Of a stretch of DNA of 64,000 bases, positions 1 to 9,700 are shown piece after piece. The stretch's first letter is position 1. Each line of letters begins with the position of its first letter. Source of the DNA: Chitinophaga solisilvae (GTDB taxonomy: Bacteria; Bacteroidota; Bacteroidia; Chitinophagales; Chitinophagaceae). Location: positions 1-64,000 of the forward strand of contig NZ_JAABOK010000026.1 of NCBI RefSeq assembly GCF_009928525.1, in the 5' to 3' direction. The notes below the pieces were generated by a model, which was not told the DNA's origin, ran no database searches, and was given only the letters and a program-made list of their open reading frames with translations. The translations under genes were made by a program, and so were the position numbers.

Positions 1-3000
1 CGGTATAGGTGCGGCCTGCAGGGCGCGGATAATCGCCGGGAAGTTCCAGGACAGGCAGTTCATCACTGAACTGATCCAGCCAGTAGCTGCGATGTTCCGG
101 GTTTACCAGCTCCGGTTGCCAGCACGCATAATCCTTATACTGGATACGCAGCGCCGGCAGCGATTCACCACCCTGGTACAGCTGCAGCAGTTCACGGATC
201 ATCACGCCCATAGACCAGCCATCGCTGATGATATGGTGCATGGTGAAGCTGAATACCCAGCGGTTGGCAGACAGGCGGTATAACGATGCGCGCAGCAGCG
301 GACCGGTCTGCAGGTCGAAGGGAGACAGAAAATCTTCCTGCAGTAATGCATCCAGTGCAATGCTGTTATTACGTATATCCGTTACTGTTATGTTAAAATC
401 AAGTGCAGGAAGAATAAACTGTTTTACTTCTCCCTGTTCATCTTCCTGAAAAATGGTTCTTAGTATTTCATGTCTTGCTACCAGCGTCCGGAAGCTGTCT
501 TCCAGCTTTTCCACATCCAGCAGGCCTTCAAAGACATGCGCCGAGGGTACGTTGTAGGCGATGCTGCCTCCGTCCAGCTGGCTCAGCACCCACAGGCGGC
601 GCTGTGCTGATGACAATACATAGCTGCGCTGCGGCGGCGCTGCCGGGATATGTACAAAGTCCGTATGACCCAGGGAAGAGATCAGCTGCGCCTGTGCTGC
701 CAGAACAGGATGCGTGAAAATATCATGCAAGGTTATTTTCACTTCAAAATGCCGGAACAGCTGGCTCGCGAGCCGGGTTGCCTTCAGGCTGTGACCTCCC
801 GTGAGGAAAAAATTATCAGTAACGCTGATATGATCTTCCTTCACACCAAGTACAGTAGCCCAGATGGTTACCAGTTGTGCTTCGATGCTATTACGCGGGG
901 CTGTTCGCGTACCTTTGCCGGTGAAGATAAAACCTTCCGGAGATGGCAAGGCCCGCCGGTCTGTTTTACCGCTGGAAGTCAGCGGGAATGTCTCCAGCTG
1001 TACAAAATGCGCCGGTATCATATACGATGGCAGGGTATTTCCCAGCCAACTACGTATATCCGTATGGTTTAGTGTATCTGTGGCTACCAGGTATGCAATC
1101 AGCGTATGATCGCCATCCGGAGCGGCATGTGCAGTTACTGCCACATCGCTGATGCCGGGGTACTGCTGCAGCGCATGCTCTATTTCACCTGGTTCTATGC
1201 GGTAGCCGCGTACTTTCACCTGGTTATCCTTACGGCCTACAAATACGATATTACCATCTGCGCACCAGTGGCCGGTGTCGCCGGTGCGGTATATTCTTTC
1301 TCCGGCAATAAAAGGGTCTGCCGTAAATTTTTCTGCTGTCAGCTCCGGGCGGTTCAGGTAGCCTACGGACAGGCCTACGCCACCAATGCATATTTCGCCG
1401 TTCACGCCGGGAGGCAGTAATTCATTGTGCGGTCCCAGCACATACAGGCGGGTATTCCATATCGGGCGGCCGATAGGAATCACCCTATCACCGTTCAGCG
1501 GACTATAATGACTTACTTCTATAGATGCCTCCGTAGGTCCGTACAGGTTATGAAGCGGAATATTAAACCGGTCATACCAGCGGCTGACAGTGCCTGCTGT
1601 CAGGGCTTCTCCGCTGCACATCACCTTAGTAACGCCTTGCAGCGGAGTACCGGTAAACGGATACTCGAGGAAGCTGTTCAGCATGGAAGGCACAAAATGC
1701 AGGGCGGTAACGCCGGTAGCATTTATCAGTGCCAGCAGATGTTCCGGGGAGCCGATATGTTCCCGCGGGCATAGCACTTCTGTTGCGCCAAAACACAGCG
1801 GCATAAACAGTTCCCATACGGATACGTCAAACGTGAAGGTGGTCTTCTGCAGGATAACGTCTTCCTGTGTAAAACCATAGTGATCCCACATCCAGCGGAG
1901 GCGGTTCACAACGCCCCTGTGCTTCAGCATACAGCCTTTGGGCATACCGGTGGAGCCGGAAGTATAAATGACATATATCAGGTCGTCGGCAGTGGATGCA
2001 CGCAGCAACGGTTCGTCGCTGTATGTATGCAGCTCCTGCTGTATTGTTTCCAGCAATGCGGCATCTATCACAACCTTACAGTCGCTGTCGGCACGCAGGT
2101 ATTGAATGCGGTCGGGCGGATACTGCGGATCTACCGGTACGTATGCCCCGCCGGCTTTCAGGATCCCCAGCAGGCAGATCACCTGCCAGTCGCTGCGATC
2201 CAGTTCTACTCCAACAAGATCGTTGGCGGCGATGTGATAACGTTGCTGCAGGAAACGGGCAACCCTGCCGGATACCTGGTCCAGTGCACGGTAGGTCCAT
2301 TGTACATCTCCCCATATCAGCGCGGTACGCGTACCGTTCTGCAACGCCTGTTTGCGGAAAAGATCCGCTACCGTTTTATCTGCAGGAAAATCGTGTGCGG
2401 TATCATTAAACAGATGCAGTAACGCCTGTTGCGCCGGCGTAGCGATAGCTGTTGCTGCCGGCGTAATCTGCGGGTTATCCAGCACCTGGGCAATAATATA
2501 TTCGTAGGCATCCAGCAGCAGCTGAATACTTTCATCTTTATAGAGCGCGGTTGCATACTCTACTTCGAGATAACCTTTCTTTCCCGTATCTACGGCAAAG
2601 CTGAAGCTGATATCAAATTTGGAGGTCACCTGATCCAGGAGCAGCGGTGCTGTTTCCGCCAGGTAATGATACAGTTCATCCAGCACGATACCGGATTGCC
2701 GGCTTACCTGGATGAGCGGTTCAGGTTGTACCACCATCAGGATATCGAACAACGGATCGCGCGAGGCATCAGTATTCACTACGGCCTGTTCCATGATTTT
2801 ACCGAGCGGGTAGTCCTGGAATTCAAATACCTGCTTTGAGTGCTGTGATATCAGCGCCAGATGTTCCAGGAAGGGACTGTCTGCCTGCAGTGTAGTACGC
2901 AATGGCAGCGTGTTCACATACAGACCCAGCTGCTGTTCCAGCTCCTGCCGGTTACGGCCGGCCACCGGTGTGCCTATTACCATATCCTGCTGCCCGGAAA

Positions 3001-3982
3001 AGCGGTATAGCAGTACGGTGAGGGTAGCGCGGAAAAAGTTGAACAGCGTAACATGCTGTTCTTTGCAGAAGTTACGGATACGTTCGTAGTTCCCTTCCTG
3101 CCAGTAGTAGCGGCGGATAGCGCCGGCAAACTGTTTCACTGCCGGCCTTTTGAAATCTGCCGGCAGCTCCAGCGGCGGCACGGCTGTTTCAAATGCTTTG
3201 GTCCAGAATGCCTTTGCCCGCTCATCTTCCTGCTGACGGATGTAAGCGGTATAATCTACATACTGTATTGATAAAGGTGCGGCCGACGGTGTTTGTCCGG
3301 CGAGCAGTAATTCATAGTTGCTGATAAGCTCCTGCAGCAGCAGGGCTACAGAATGTCCGTCGCTGATAATATGATGTATGGAAAACAGCAGGGCATATTC
3401 TTCTGCGGCCATGCGGTACAGCTGCATCCGTAGCAGCGGCCCGTTCACCAGGTCGAAAGCGGTACGGTACTGCTGCTGGTATTGTTCAAGGAGATAAGCC
3501 TTTTTATCAGCCCGGCCGGAAATATCTTCCAGTGGTATTTGTACGGACAGGGTATCGGGAATAAACTGCCTTGGTTCGAAATCTACTTCCCGGAATACGG
3601 TGCGCAGGATCTCATGCCGCTGCACCACCCGTTGCAGGGCTGCCTGTAGCAGCAGATGATCTGTATTTCCTTTCAGCAGGAGGCCGGTAACAATGTTGTA
3701 GGCGGTATCGCCGCCTTCCCATTGAGATAGTAACCACAGCCGTCTTTGCGCATCTGATGTTTCAAAGGAGGCCTTCCGCGCTGTGCGGGTCAGTGGAATA
3801 TGTTTTATCTGTCCTGCGCTCGCTGTCAGGAATGCCAACAGCTCCTCCCTGTTTTCTCTGATAACAGTCAGCAGATGCTGCGGCACCCGTTCCGTTTCGC
3901 CGGTCAGCTTCAGCTGTTGGCCATGCGCTACGGGCGCCACATTCAGTTGTTTAAGCGCAGCAATAATTTCCAGGGGTTTCAT
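1..3982 (-). CDS. Nonribosomal peptide synthetase NRPS1, C-A-T-C..., cut by the left window edge
   Basis: About 1327 codons are open to the left edge, so the C-terminal end is missing. Residues 1-55 resemble a TubC-type N-terminal docking domain. They are followed by a C domain (HHIISDG), an A domain (YTSGSTGMPKG; FDVSVWE at A4; YGPTEAS at A5), a carrier domain (TGGHSLKA, with the phosphopantetheine Ser) and the first half of a second C domain (HHIISDG). Reading the A-domain pocket by eye against GrsA gives D-V-W-H-M-S-L-I-E-K, one or two conservative changes from the standard Ser code, so serine is predicted. The ATG overlaps the TGA of the upstream FAAL-ACP gene (ATGA), which indicates translational coupling. 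The docking domain plus first C domain are therefore expected to take the fatty acyl chain from FAAL-ACP and acylate Ser. The carrier motif is GGHS, not the GGDS that usually precedes an epimerase. Family call is certain; the substrate is inferred. Confidence 0.95.
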   Translation of the reverse strand, partial: MKPLEIIAALKQLNVAPVAHGQQLKLTGETERVPQHLLTVIRENREELLAFLTASAGQIKHIPLTRTARKASFETSDAQRRLWLLSQWEGGDTAYNIVTGLLLKGNTDHLLLQAALQRVVQRHEILRTVFREVDFEPRQFIPDTLSVQIPLEDISGRADKKAYLLEQYQQQYRTAFDLVNGPLLRMQLYRMAAEEYALLFSIHHIISDGHSVALLLQELISNYELLLAGQTPSAAPLSIQYVDYTAYIRQQEDERAKAFWTKAFETAVPPLELPADFKRPAVKQFAGAIRRYYWQEGNYERIRNFCKEQHVTLFNFFRATLTVLLYRFSGQQDMVIGTPVAGRNRQELEQQLGLYVNTLPLRTTLQADSPFLEHLALISQHSKQVFEFQDYPLGKIMEQAVVNTDASRDPLFDILMVVQPEPLIQVSRQSGIVLDELYHYLAETAPLLLDQVTSKFDISFSFAVDTGKKGYLEVEYATALYKDESIQLLLDAYEYIIAQVLDNPQITPAATAIATPAQQALLHLFNDTAHDFPADKTVADLFRKQALQNGTRTALIWGDVQWTYRALDQVSGRVARFLQQRYHIAANDLVGVELDRSDWQVICLLGILKAGGAYVPVDPQYPPDRIQYLRADSDCKVVIDAALLETIQQELHTYSDEPLLRASTADDLIYVIYTSGSTGMPKGCMLKHRGVVNRLRWMWDHYGFTQEDVILQKTTFTFDVSVWELFMPLCFGATEVLCPREHIGSPEHLLALINATGVTALHFVPSMLNSFLEYPFTGTPLQGVTKVMCSGEALTAGTVSRWYDRFNIPLHNLYGPTEASIEVSHYSPLNGDRVIPIGRPIWNTRLYVLGPHNELLPPGVNGEICIGGVGLSVGYLNRPELTAEKFTADPFIAGERIYRTGDTGHWCADGNIVFVGRKDNQVKVRGYRIEPGEIEHALQQYPGISDVAVTAHAAPDGDHTLIAYLVATDTLNHTDIRSWLGNTLPSYMIPAHFVQLETFPLTSSGKTDRRALPSPEGFIFTGKGTRTAPRNSIEAQLVTIWATVLGVKEDHISVTDNFFLTGGHSLKATRLASQLFRHFEVKITLHDIFTHPVLAAQAQLISSLGHTDFVHIPAAPPQRSYVLSSAQRRLWVLSQLDGGSIAYNVPSAHVFEGLLDVEKLEDSFRTLVARHEILRTIFQEDEQGEVKQFILPALDFNITVTDIRNNSIALDALLQEDFLSPFDLQTGPLLRASLYRLSANRWVFSFTMHHIISDGWSMGVMIRELLQLYQGGESLPALRIQYKDYACWQPELVNPEHRSYWLDQFSDELPVLELPGDYPRPAGRTYT

Positions 3983-5913
3983 ATAATAACTTCGTTATCG
4001 GAGATTTGTCTGTTCTTCAGCCACAGCATATTTTCCAGTAAAGCGGAAAGCGCTGAGATGGTATTATTCTCCATCACTGCTGAAATATTTATATTCAGAT
4101 CAAGCTCCCTGTTAACTTTATTCAGCAGCTCTACCTGCTGCATGGATTCCAGTCCGAGGTCGGTAAGGTCTGTATGGTACACATCGCCGGCATAGACGGC
4201 GCTGCCAGTTTTTTCGGAGACGATGCGCAGCAGGTAATCCTGTATTTTATAACTGTCGGGATGAGCGGCTATATCTTCCACATCCGCTACCGCCGTATGG
4301 ATGATTTCTTCCGGCAGCTGTTGCAGGGAAGCCATACTTTTAAACAGCCCTTCCTGGTACCATCCCACACATTTACTGCGTTGCAGTTTCCCGCTGGTGG
4401 TGCGGGGAATGGTGAAAGGCGACACCAGCAGTATATCATGCGGAGTAATGCCGAATCTGCCTGTCATGGCTCTTCTGGCAGCAGCAATCACGATAGCGGG
4501 TTCCAGCGACCTGACTGCGCTTCTTTTTATTTCTATGACGGCTACCACCTGTTCGCTGGCAGCATCTGTGCAAAACACGGCTACGCCATTATTTTCTATA
4601 TCATTGTTGCTGCCTGCCACCGCCTGTTCCACATCTGTCGGATAGATATTTTTTCCGCGGACGATCATCATCTCTTTCAGCCGGCCCTGTACAAACAGCT
4701 GTTCCTGATGAAAGAAGCCCAGGTCGCCGGTTCTCAGGAATCGAAGACCGTCCTGCTCATAAAAATATGCCTGGTTATTACGCCGCCAGTAGCCAACGGT
4801 AACGCTGTCGCCGGCGATGCATATTTCCCCTTCTTCTCCTGCGGCTACCGGCTGACCTGTAGCGGCGGAAATGATTTTCACCGTAATGCCCGGCACTGCT
4901 GCACCTACGCCTATTAATTGCCGGTCTTCGTGTATGCATACAGGTTGCTGCTCATCATGATACACGGCAACCAGCAGGGTGGCTTCCGCGAGGCCGTAGC
5001 ACGGCGTACAGGCATGAGGGTTATATCCTGCAGCCGCGAAATGTGCTGTAAACCGCTGCAGCGTGGAGGGCCGGATTACTTCTGATCCGTTGAAAGCCAC
5101 TTTCCAGGAGGAAAGATCCAGGGTGCTCACTTTATCGGCGGGAATCTTGTCTGTACACAGATCATAGGCAAAATTGGGGCCGCCGCTATGCGTGGCCTTA
5201 TAGCGGGAAATGCCTTCCAGCCAGCGCAGCGGCTGCTGTATAAAATCCGCCGGATCCATCAGCACACCCGTGCAGCCCATAAAAACGGTATGCAGGATAT
5301 TGCCGATCAATCCCATATCATGATGAAAGGGAAGCCAGGAGAAGATAACAGACTGACTGTCGCAGCGGAATGTCTGCGCAATCATCTCCTGATTATGGAT
5401 GAGGTTCTGATGAGAGATTACTACGCCTTTGGGATCACTGGTGGAGCCGGAGGTATACTGCAGCAGGGCAATATCATGCGGCTGGGACTCTGTTACAGGC
5501 GCAGGATTATTCCAGCCATCTGTAAACAGTAGCAGCGCTGCGGCATCTTCCAGGTAGCGGGCCGTTGCCTTGCGGCACAGTATAGCTGCAGGCATGGCAT
5601 CGTCAATAATATGCTGCAGCCGCGCAAACTGCCTGCTGCTCTGCACATAAGGCACCGGCACCGGTACAGCGCCGCTGTAATGACAGGCAAAAAATGATAC
5701 GATAAAAGACAATACATCCTGGTAAACAAGCACTACCCGCTTGCCGTGCAGGTGATGTGCCGCCAGCTGCATGGCCTGTGACAGCACTTCTTCCTCCAGT
5801 TTGCCGTATGAAATACGCTGGTCCGGTTCAAGTCCTTTACCTGAAATAATAAAAGCTGTTTTAAATGGGGATACGCTGGCGTGATACGTCAGGTAGTCGA
5901 TTATTCTAAGCAT
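3979..5913 (-). CDS. Fatty acyl-AMP ligase fused to an acyl carrier protein (FAAL-ACP)
   Basis: The N-terminal ~550 residues are an ANL-superfamily ligase of the FAAL type: LLQYTSGSTSDPKG (P-loop), SWLPFHHDMGLIG (typical of FAALs), CYGLAEATLL (A5), RTGDLGF (A7) and TSGKLQRSKC (A10 lysine). A carrier domain follows, with the phosphopantetheine serine at about residue 590 in DLGLESMQQ. FAALs activate a free fatty acid as acyl-AMP and pass it directly to an ACP, so this protein should load the lipid tail of a lipopeptide. The next gene overlaps by four bases (ATGA) and opens with a docking and C domain, so acyl transfer to NRPS1 is the natural reading. I chose the ATG at 5913 because homology begins at LRIIDYLTYHA. 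An in-frame ATG at 5973 would add 20 residues but lies inside a perfect dyad. The C-terminal tail ends in hydrophobic residues after an acidic stretch and may dock NRPS1. Confidence 0.93.
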   Translation of the reverse strand: MLRIIDYLTYHASVSPFKTAFIISGKGLEPDQRISYGKLEEEVLSQAMQLAAHHLHGKRVVLVYQDVLSFIVSFFACHYSGAVPVPVPYVQSSRQFARLQHIIDDAMPAAILCRKATARYLEDAAALLLFTDGWNNPAPVTESQPHDIALLQYTSGSTSDPKGVVISHQNLIHNQEMIAQTFRCDSQSVIFSWLPFHHDMGLIGNILHTVFMGCTGVLMDPADFIQQPLRWLEGISRYKATHSGGPNFAYDLCTDKIPADKVSTLDLSSWKVAFNGSEVIRPSTLQRFTAHFAAAGYNPHACTPCYGLAEATLLVAVYHDEQQPVCIHEDRQLIGVGAAVPGITVKIISAATGQPVAAGEEGEICIAGDSVTVGYWRRNNQAYFYEQDGLRFLRTGDLGFFHQEQLFVQGRLKEMMIVRGKNIYPTDVEQAVAGSNNDIENNGVAVFCTDAASEQVVAVIEIKRSAVRSLEPAIVIAAARRAMTGRFGITPHDILLVSPFTIPRTTSGKLQRSKCVGWYQEGLFKSMASLQQLPEEIIHTAVADVEDIAAHPDSYKIQDYLLRIVSEKTGSAVYAGDVYHTDLTDLGLESMQQVELLNKVNRELDLNINISAVMENNTISALSALLENMLWLKNRQISDNEVII

Positions 5914-5965
5914 GTTACGTATATCGCGGGTGAGAAGAATAGAAGATGCAGCTATCGCTATGGCA

Positions 5966-5984
5966 TGTAACATTTCCTGTTACA
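5966..5984. promoter_or_regulatory. Perfect dyad TGTAACA-N5-TGTTACA upstream of FAAL-ACP
   Basis: Two 7-base arms (5966-5972 and 5978-5984) are exact inverted repeats around a 5-base spacer. A further TGTTAC half-site lies at 5913-5918, over the chosen FAAL start. The dyad sits in the 173-base gap between the end of RR1 and FAAL, the only non-coding gap in this stretch of the NRPS locus. Symmetric sites of this size are typical of dimeric LuxR-type regulators, and RR1 is the adjacent gene. That RR1 binds here is inference. Confidence 0.45.
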
Positions 5985-6086
5985 ACCAGGATAGCATCAA
6001 TAGGGCTTATAAATACAAATTACAGTTATAAGGGAATATATAAACTAGGGGTTGTGCTAATTTTCATTACGGTTTTTACTAAAGCA

Positions 6087-6737
6087 CTATCCGATGGTAC
6101 AGATCTTACTTTCGATAGCATACCGCAGCAATCCTACTGCAGATCTGACCTGCAGCTTTTCTCTCAGTTCCTGCTTCAGCTTTTCCACAGACCTCACGCT
6201 GAGTAATATTTCATCTGCTATCTCCCTGTTGTTTTTATCTTCCCACATCAGCCTCAGCAGCAGTTTCTCGCGGTCTGTCAGCGGCACGGCAATATCCGGC
6301 CCTCCGGAGTAATTATTCCGGTGATGACAATAGAGCGCTTCTGTGAACAACTGGTTACGGTAAATCCTGTCCGATGCAATGGTAAGAATAGCATCCCGGA
6401 GTTCTTCCGGACTATCTCTTTTTGATACGCAGCCATAGATGCCCATCTCCAGCAGCTCGCTCACCCATTCAATATCCGCTGTCATAGATAATAACAGGAT
6501 CTTTGACAGCGGATACATGGCTTTGATGCGGCAGATGATTTCATGTGCACCGGTAGCAGGAATATCCATCACCAGCACATCAAACATCATTCTTTTGCCA
6601 GCTCTCAGCAATTCCTTTAGTTGTCCTCCTTCCAGCACCACATCCATGTGCGCACATTTAACAAGATAGTTGCTCAGCATTCTGCGGAACAGCAGCTGTT
6701 CGTCTATAATAACAACGGATACAGGATTAACGGGCAT
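6087..6737 (-). CDS. REC-LuxR (NarL/FixJ-type) response regulator RR1
   Basis: 216 residues. The receiver domain covers about 5-120, with the acidic pocket at D12-E13, the phospho-acceptor D58 (LVMDI) and the conserved lysine K106 (GCVSK). The LuxR-type helix-turn-helix covers about 151-210 (LTDREKLLLRLMWEDKNNREIA; SVRSVEK). It should be a phosphorylation-controlled DNA-binding regulator. No histidine kinase is in the window. Its ATG overlaps the stop of NRPS3 by 11 bases, so it is co-translated as the last gene of the NusG-SbnA-NRPS2-NRPS3 operon, and FAAL-NRPS1 starts after it. It resembles RR2 (25744-26433) closely in length and in the stretch around the HTH, so the two look like paralogues. 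It may switch on the FAAL-NRPS1 unit through the dyad at 5966-5984; this is not shown by sequence alone. Confidence 0.9.
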   Translation of the reverse strand: MPVNPVSVVIIDEQLLFRRMLSNYLVKCAHMDVVLEGGQLKELLRAGKRMMFDVLVMDIPATGAHEIICRIKAMYPLSKILLLSMTADIEWVSELLEMGIYGCVSKRDSPEELRDAILTIASDRIYRNQLFTEALYCHHRNNYSGGPDIAVPLTDREKLLLRLMWEDKNNREIADEILLSVRSVEKLKQELREKLQVRSAVGLLRYAIESKICTIG

Positions 6738-9700
6738 TCAGCGTATGATTTAATATTTCTGCAAAAAGATTTCTCAACGCTATTCGTTGTGTATACGGGA
6801 AGATATTTCTGTTAAAAATGAAATTCAGCTTCAGGCAGTTGCTGTATTCCTTTACCACCAGTACCATACCAAAGAGCTGCATATGCTCTCCGTCTTTGTT
6901 ACCATCAGCGATATTACCTTCGTAGGCTGCTTCCAGATCGCTGTTATAGTTGTGATAATTGAAGAAGACAGCAGAACGGAGTAAATCCGGCGTATCTATA
7001 CCGAGCGCACGGACTACCTCGCCAAAAGGACAGGCGTCGTGCTGCAGATCGTCCAGGAAGCCGGACTGTACTGCTTTCAGCAATGCCAGCGGATTACCCG
7101 CATCCTCTATGCGATGGCGTACAATCATCATGTTGGCGAAGAACCCTATCAGCCCGGTTACATCCAGCGGGCCGAAATGTATCGAGTTCCTTCCTGAAAC
7201 CGTGGTGCAGAGGGCGACCTCCTGTTGTCCGGACAGCCGGTGTACCAGCAGTGTCAGTACCCCCATGAGCAGCGTGGTGCGGGTCACCCCGTGTTTTTTC
7301 GAGAAGGCGGCTATCTCCTGATAACGGCTGCCTTCCAGCAGGAGCACCAGGTTATTGGGTCCGTCGTCTGTTTCCTGCCACGCAGGGAATGCTACCTGCA
7401 GCCGGCAGCCTTCCAGCTTTGCTTTCCAGTACCGCAGGCTTTCCTGTCCGGCTGCCGATGCCACATGATTCCGCTGCCAGCCGGAGAAGTCCCTGTACTG
7501 GAATTTCAACGGAGGCGGTGGCGCAGCGCCGGTCAGCTGCTGTATATACAACGCGGTCAGTTCATTTTTTATGATGCCGATAGAATAACCATCAGTGATA
7601 ATGTGATGCATGGTAATCAGCGCAACATGCCTGCCGTTGGCACAATGGAAGAGTTTCACCCGGAACAGCGGAGCGGCGGCAAGATCCGCCTCCCAGTTAT
7701 ATTCCTCTTTGATGATCGTATCCAGCGCTTCGTCCTGCTGCAGTTGTACGGGGCCTTCCACATTGATGCGCAATGCACCTGGTGGCAATATGCGCTGCAG
7801 CACAACGCTTCCTGCTTTCACAAATGCAGTTCTCAGCATTTCATGCCGGTCTGCCAGTTGGTTCACGGCAGCCGTCAGCGCATCTGCGCGTATCTCCGCT
7901 CCTTCATACGGCATTACAATCAGGTGATCTCCTTTCCTGTTCCAGCCGGAGAAATAAACCTGCTGGTTATAAGAAGGCAGGATCACGGTACCCACCGGGA
8001 TATGACGCGCGATGGCAGCCACATTTTTTTCCTCAAACAATACTTTCATCGGGATAGTAACGCCGGTGACATCGAGTATTTTTTTGAGGATGATCATAGC
8101 CTTGAGTGAGTTACCGCCGAGTTCAAAGTAATCATCGGTGCGGCCTACCTGTTCCCGGCCCAGCACTTCCTGCCAGATAGCTGCCAGCAGCTGCTCTTCA
8201 GGGCCTTCAGGCGCGGAGTACAGATACACATTATTCACGGCGGCATCGCCGGGATAAGGTAATGCCTTCTTATCTATTTTACCATTGGAGGTGAGTGGTA
8301 AGCTATCCAGCTGCACAAACCATGCAGGGATCATGAACAGGGGCAGTAATCCTGACAGGTGTGTTATCAGCTCATTCGTATACAATGGCGCTGCGCCTAC
8401 CAGATAGGCCGCCAGTTCATTTTCACCATTCTCTTTCAGCACCGGTGTTACTACCACTGCATCCACGCCCGGATAGCGTAACAGGGCGTTTTCTATTTCG
8501 CCCGGTTCAATGCGGTGGCCGTTGATTTTAATCTGTTCATCCTTTCTTCCGGTATATTCCAGTATACCACCAGGCAGCCAGCGGCCGAGGTCCCCGGTGC
8601 GGTACATACGCCTGCCGGGAGCAAACGGATCGGGCACAAACTTCGCGGCTGTCTGTTCCGGTTTATTAAGATAACCGCGTGCAATACCGCTGCCGCCTAC
8701 ACAGATCTCTCCTATTACGCCCACCGGCGTAAGCTGATCCTGTGCATCGAGGATATAGACGGGGCTGTTGGCAATAGGCCGGCCGATAGGTACGTTGTCG
8801 CCGGCGATGCTCTTTGCATCCGGTACGGGCATTACGGAAGCGCAGATGCTGGTTTCCGTAGGGCCGTAAGCGTTATAGTATTCGCCGTACTGCAGGAAGG
8901 CGCGGGCTTTGTCTGCCAGGGCTGCTTCACCGGCTGTCACCAGCTTTTTAAGCGTACTGATTTTTCCTACGTCCAGCATCCGCAGATAGGCTGGCGGTAT
9001 CAGTGCAAAGTCTATGCTGTTATCTGTAATGAACTGTTCCAGCAGCAGCGGGTTATCCCTGATGTCATCACTAACCACATACAGGGCGGCGCCGCAGGTC
9101 AGCGCATTGAATGTTTCAAATACAGAAGCATCAAAAGAAAAAGAAGTAATCTGCATATTCCTGTATCCTGCAGGGATGTCAAAGAATGCCTGCATCCCCT
9201 GGATAGTGTTGGCCAGTCCGCCGTTTTCCACCATCACGCCTTTCGGTTCTCCCGTTGATCCGGAGGTGTAGATCACATAGGCCAGATCTCCGGGTCCTGC
9301 CTGATTCACTGCTCCTGCAGGCGGTGCGGCAACAGGAATATCTGTCATATACAGTGCGCCGTCAAAATAGTCCAGTTCAAACATCCGGGAGGTTTCGGTA
9401 ATCAGTGTGCTGATACCGGTATCTTTGAAGATAAACTCCTTGCGCCCTCTGGGATAATCCGGGTTCACAGGTACAAAGGCTGCACCTGCCTTCAATATAC
9501 CGAGCATGGAGATGATCACTTCCGCAGATCTGTCCAGCATAATACCGACGAGATCATTTGTACGGATGTTATATGTCTGCTGTAAAACAGCGCCCAGCTG
9601 CTCCGCCCTTTCATTCAGCTCCGCGTAGGTCAGCGCCGTATCGTTGAATACCAGCGCCGTACTGTCCGGCGTACGTGCTGCCTGTGCTTCAAAAAGCTGT

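Noticed and set aside
5914-5973. Longer FAAL start at 5973
   Set aside because: The extra 20 residues match nothing in the family and the ATG lies inside a perfect dyad; the ATG at 5913 begins where homology begins.
6727-7980. Epimerization domain at the end of NRPS3
   Set aside because: The motifs (YRDFSGWQ, GRNS, IGFFANMM) are those of a condensation domain, and the preceding carrier has GGNS rather than GGDS.
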